Made by a program: the position numbers and the translations under genes
From: Prevotellaceae bacterium
GTDB taxonomy: Bacteria > Bacteroidota > Bacteroidia > Bacteroidales > Bacteroidaceae
NCBI GenBank assembly: GCA_030523505.1
Contig: JAUNIK010000131.1
Location: 1-7,432 of the forward strand
Direction of reading: 5' to 3'
Length of the DNA: 7,432 bases
Notes under the pieces: model-generated
What the model saw: only the letters and a program-made list of their open reading frames with translations
Told to the model about the DNA's origin: nothing
Database searches by the model: none
Shown: piece after piece, positions 5,463 through 7,432 of the stretch
How positions within the stretch are numbered: position 1 is the first letter of the stretch
Layout: every line of letters begins with the position of its first letter

Positions 5463-7226
5463 ATATGTCGGAGTGCCGTAACCATCGTGAGTCTCAGGGA
5501 AAGATGGGGCAGGGTGGACGGTGACGCGGACATAGCGAGCCTTGACAGCATTGAACGGCAGGAAGTACTTATCGATGTCCTTCTTGCCGTTGTCGGTTTC
5601 GTAAGGGTACGCCTGGCGTGCCACCTCCTTGAACGTCTTCCCGTCGTTGCTTGTTTCCACGGCAATCTCACCGATGTTGGATATCCATGCCTCCATGTCC
5701 GTCATGCACGAAACCTGCACCTGCGACACCTTTTGGCGTTTCTGCAAATCATAGGTCACGACAGCCGGACCACCTTTGAATCCGAGCCAGTCGCCAGTGG
5801 CGAAATTCTTCTCACCACAGATACCATCGTTGAGCGTTGCGGCACCATCGAAAGAATAACGCGGTTTGTCAAGATAAGTGTCATCGAGAACGATAGGACA
5901 GTAGGTGGATTTAGTAAAGAGGAAACGACGAGTGTTGACCGAGTAATACTGATAGGTGCGACCTTCGAGAGTCCACTCCGTGGCATCACCATCAGCGATA
6001 TGTGGCAAAGCCTCGATGACGCAAGTGCTGCGCACCTCTTTCTGTTCTTCGGCAGTACCATCGGAAGAGGTAAGGAAAACATCAGCACAGCGCTTCTCAG
6101 GATTGCGCTTTACTGTGAAGAATCTGTCGTACAGATGACGACAGTAGTTTAGTCCCAAGGACTTGTATTCTTGTAATCGTTTTTCCAAAGTAGGCATAAA
6201 CTCATGGAACGACCTGTTGACATTCCTTCCCGCTTGTACCTCCTGCAAGGCAGCGAGGCGTGGAAGGAGCATATACTCCACATGCTCCGGTTGTGACACA
6301 TGCTCAGTCCATAGGTTCGCCTGGATGCCGACGATGCTCTGTGCCTCCTCGGCAGTCAGTCCCTCCAATGGATTGTAGGAATACACCCGTTCCACAGGCA
6401 GCGAGTTGCCGAAACCACGCGGTTCGGTGTCGATATTCGATGTCTGGAAATAGTCGAAGTAGCAATATTTCGATGGAGAGAGGATAGAGCGGCCACCCAA
6501 CTGATGCACCTTTTTCGCGGTGTCCTGATCGCGCCATATCATGATATATCCACCCGACAAGTCGGTCATTCCGTTGTCGAGAACATCATCCCACATCACC
6601 CACTCACGACCGTAACCTTTGAGGATATCGGCGATGCGACTCATGCAATACGACTGTTGCTTGTCGTGGCAGTGAGGACATTTCGCCCAACGGTCGATAG
6701 CCACCTCGTCGCCACCAACATGAATCATCTTCGACGGGAACAGATCCACCACTTCGCGCAGCACATTGCTGATAAAGGTGTAGGTGTTCTCGTTGCCAAT
6801 GCAAAGCACATTCCCCGGTTTGTCGTTAGTGGAGCACGTCAGTTCTGGGTACGCCTTGATGCCCGCCTCCATGTGACCAGGGAGGTCTATTTCCGGTATC
6901 ACCTCGATGCCCTTTGTGGCAGCATACGCCACGATGTCGCGCACCTCGTCGTGGGAGTAGAATGGTATTCCCTCCGTGAGTTTTGGGTAGGCTTTTATCT
7001 CCAGTCGCCACGCCTGGTTGTCGGTGAGATGCCAGTGGAAGCGGTTGATGTCGTGCATCGCAAGGATGTCGAGATAGCGCTTCACCACCTCCGGTGCAAA
7101 GTAATGTCGGCTCACATCGAGGTGCATACCACGATACTCAAAGCCTGAAGCCGCAGATTGCGCGAAACTGTCACACGACAAGAATAATAGGAGTGAGATT
7201 AGGAATGACTTACAGGAATTTTTCAT
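5433..7226 (-). CDS. Secreted GH20 beta-N-acetylhexosaminidase, lacking the usual N-terminal domain, with C-terminal F5/8-type domain
   Basis: 597 residues. It should remove terminal N-acetylhexosamine from glycans outside the cytoplasm. The signal peptide is 1-22 (cut after SFA); C18 does not sit in a good lipobox. The GH20 catalytic barrel spans about 30-345, with YRGMHLDVSRHYF (31-43), WHLTDNQAW (65-73), EIDLPGH (112-118), the catalytic pair D173-E174 in HVGGDEV, VMWDDVL (210-216), IMIWRDQ (228-234) and QANLWTEHV (302-310). A linker domain follows, then a probable F5/8 type C (discoidin-like) domain at about 465-597, with ISNIGEIAVETSNDGKTF and ARYVRVTV. Family members usually carry a GH20b domain of roughly 100-130 residues before the barrel; here the signal peptide joins the barrel directly. 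The last 30 bases overlap the end of convergent cca. Upstream lie phased CATTAAT repeats. Confidence 0.93.
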   Translation of the reverse strand: MKNSCKSFLISLLLFLSCDSFAQSAASGFEYRGMHLDVSRHYFAPEVVKRYLDILAMHDINRFHWHLTDNQAWRLEIKAYPKLTEGIPFYSHDEVRDIVAYAATKGIEVIPEIDLPGHMEAGIKAYPELTCSTNDKPGNVLCIGNENTYTFISNVLREVVDLFPSKMIHVGGDEVAIDRWAKCPHCHDKQQSYCMSRIADILKGYGREWVMWDDVLDNGMTDLSGGYIMIWRDQDTAKKVHQLGGRSILSPSKYCYFDYFQTSNIDTEPRGFGNSLPVERVYSYNPLEGLTAEEAQSIVGIQANLWTEHVSQPEHVEYMLLPRLAALQEVQAGRNVNRSFHEFMPTLEKRLQEYKSLGLNYCRHLYDRFFTVKRNPEKRCADVFLTSSDGTAEEQKEVRSTCVIEALPHIADGDATEWTLEGRTYQYYSVNTRRFLFTKSTYCPIVLDDTYLDKPRYSFDGAATLNDGICGEKNFATGDWLGFKGGPAVVTYDLQKRQKVSQVQVSCMTDMEAWISNIGEIAVETSNDGKTFKEVARQAYPYETDNGKKDIDKYFLPFNAVKARYVRVTVHPAPSFPETHDGYGTPTYLFIDEIGVE

Positions 7227-7247
7227 ATTTGGGGCTTATGTTTTGAA

Positions 7248-7287
7248 CATTAATTTCCATTAATCTGGACATTAATCTGCCATTAAT
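7248..7287 (-). promoter_or_regulatory. Four helically phased CATTAAT heptamers upstream of the hexosaminidase gene
   Basis: CATTAAT begins at 7248, 7258, 7270 and 7281, at steps of 10, 12 and 11 bases. All four copies have the same orientation (ATTAATG read towards the gene). They lie 22-61 bases before the ATG at 7226. Identical boxes one helical turn apart suggest a regulator binding cooperatively to one face of the DNA. A degenerate -7 box, TATCATTG on the minus strand (7303-7296), lies just upstream, so bound protein could cover the start of the transcript. The regulator is unknown. Confidence 0.4.
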
Positions 7288-7337
7288 ATTTTTGGCAATG
7301 ATATACAATTAGGCATCTTACATATTTTTTCTGTCAA

Positions 7338-7358
7338 GAATTAGAGAATTAGAGAATT
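7338..7358. repeat. Short tandem repeat GAATTAGA
   Basis: An 8-base unit is present 2.6 times (GAATTAGA, GAATTAGA, GAATT) in the AT-rich spacer upstream of the hexosaminidase gene. No function is apparent. Confidence 0.6.
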
Positions 7359-7383
7359 TTATTTTTTTCTAAGCAGGAAATAA

Positions 7384-7432
7384 TTACTTCCCTTCGCTTT
7401 TCGGCCCCAGCAAGCTGACAGCCTGCTTCGGT
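7384..7432 (-). CDS. Possible C-terminal end of a further minus-strand gene (partial)
   Basis: One minus-strand frame entering from the window edge reads PKQAVSLLGPKSEGK and stops at TAA (7386-7384). The GC-rich, non-repetitive composition up to the stop and the sharp change to AT-rich sequence after it fit the end of a gene 157 bases upstream of the hexosaminidase. Fifteen residues are too few to name a family, and a plus-strand frame is also open here. Confidence 0.3.
   Translation of the reverse strand, partial: PKQAVSLLGPKSEGK

Noticed and set aside
5487..7148. Plus-strand frames (5487-6152, 6504-7148) opposite the hexosaminidase gene
   Set aside because: Antisense shadows of conserved GH20 and F5/8 coding sequence.
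84..7424. Similar 17-base motif CAGCAAGCYGACAGSCT at both ends of the window (84-100 and 7408-7424)
   Set aside because: Two mismatches in 17 bases are expected about once or twice by chance among all pairs of positions in a window this long; no further copies seen.

Overview
The window looks like chromosomal DNA of a Bacteroidota bacterium, most likely the order Bacteroidales and close to Prevotella. The evidence is the gene order (DUF1599 protein, MauE/DoxX-like membrane protein, triosephosphate isomerase), AT-rich ribosome-binding regions, TAnnTTTG-type -7 promoter boxes and protein sequences of Bacteroidales type. This is judged by eye, without a database search.

Layout. Bases 1-168 hold no gene I can support. 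From 3397 down to 169 a minus-strand gene run reads: a small lipoprotein (3397-2978), a two-unit DUF1599 protein (2903-2295), and one uninterrupted frame (2292-169). That frame joins a six-helix MauE/DoxX-like membrane protein with a thioredoxin-like periplasmic domain to a complete triosephosphate isomerase (tpiA part 921-169). Divergent from this run, cca (3483-5462, plus strand) encodes the CCA-adding tRNA nucleotidyltransferase. Its last 30 bases overlap the end of a convergent GH20 beta-N-acetylhexosaminidase gene (7226-5433). The 157 bases upstream of the hexosaminidase carry four helically phased CATTAAT heptamers. The last 49 bases may be the end of another minus-strand gene.

The notable system is a family of C-rich/G-rich palindromic repeats associated with a DUF559 (Vsr-like, PD-(D/E)XK) endonuclease domain. 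One unit of about 0.5 kb lies in frame inside cca, in the loop between the first two metal-binding helices of the HD domain. It has inverted, hairpin-forming ends and an apparently intact nuclease domain, and the host frame is open on both sides. Similar ends appear 1.3 kb away around a ~170-bp stretch that supplies the stop codon of the lipoprotein gene and the ribosome-binding site, start codon and first ~27 codons of the DUF1599 gene. A weaker copy lies in the first codons of the membrane-protein gene. My reading is that this is a small mobile or domesticated element that enters genes while keeping them translatable and so remodels protein ends. The sequence shows the repeats, the frames and the domain; mobility is inference.

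The genes otherwise look like core functions: glycolysis (TpiA), tRNA 3'-end maturation (Cca), an envelope redox-type membrane protein, a probable nucleotide-related DUF1599 protein, and glycan breakdown at the cell envelope (GH20).
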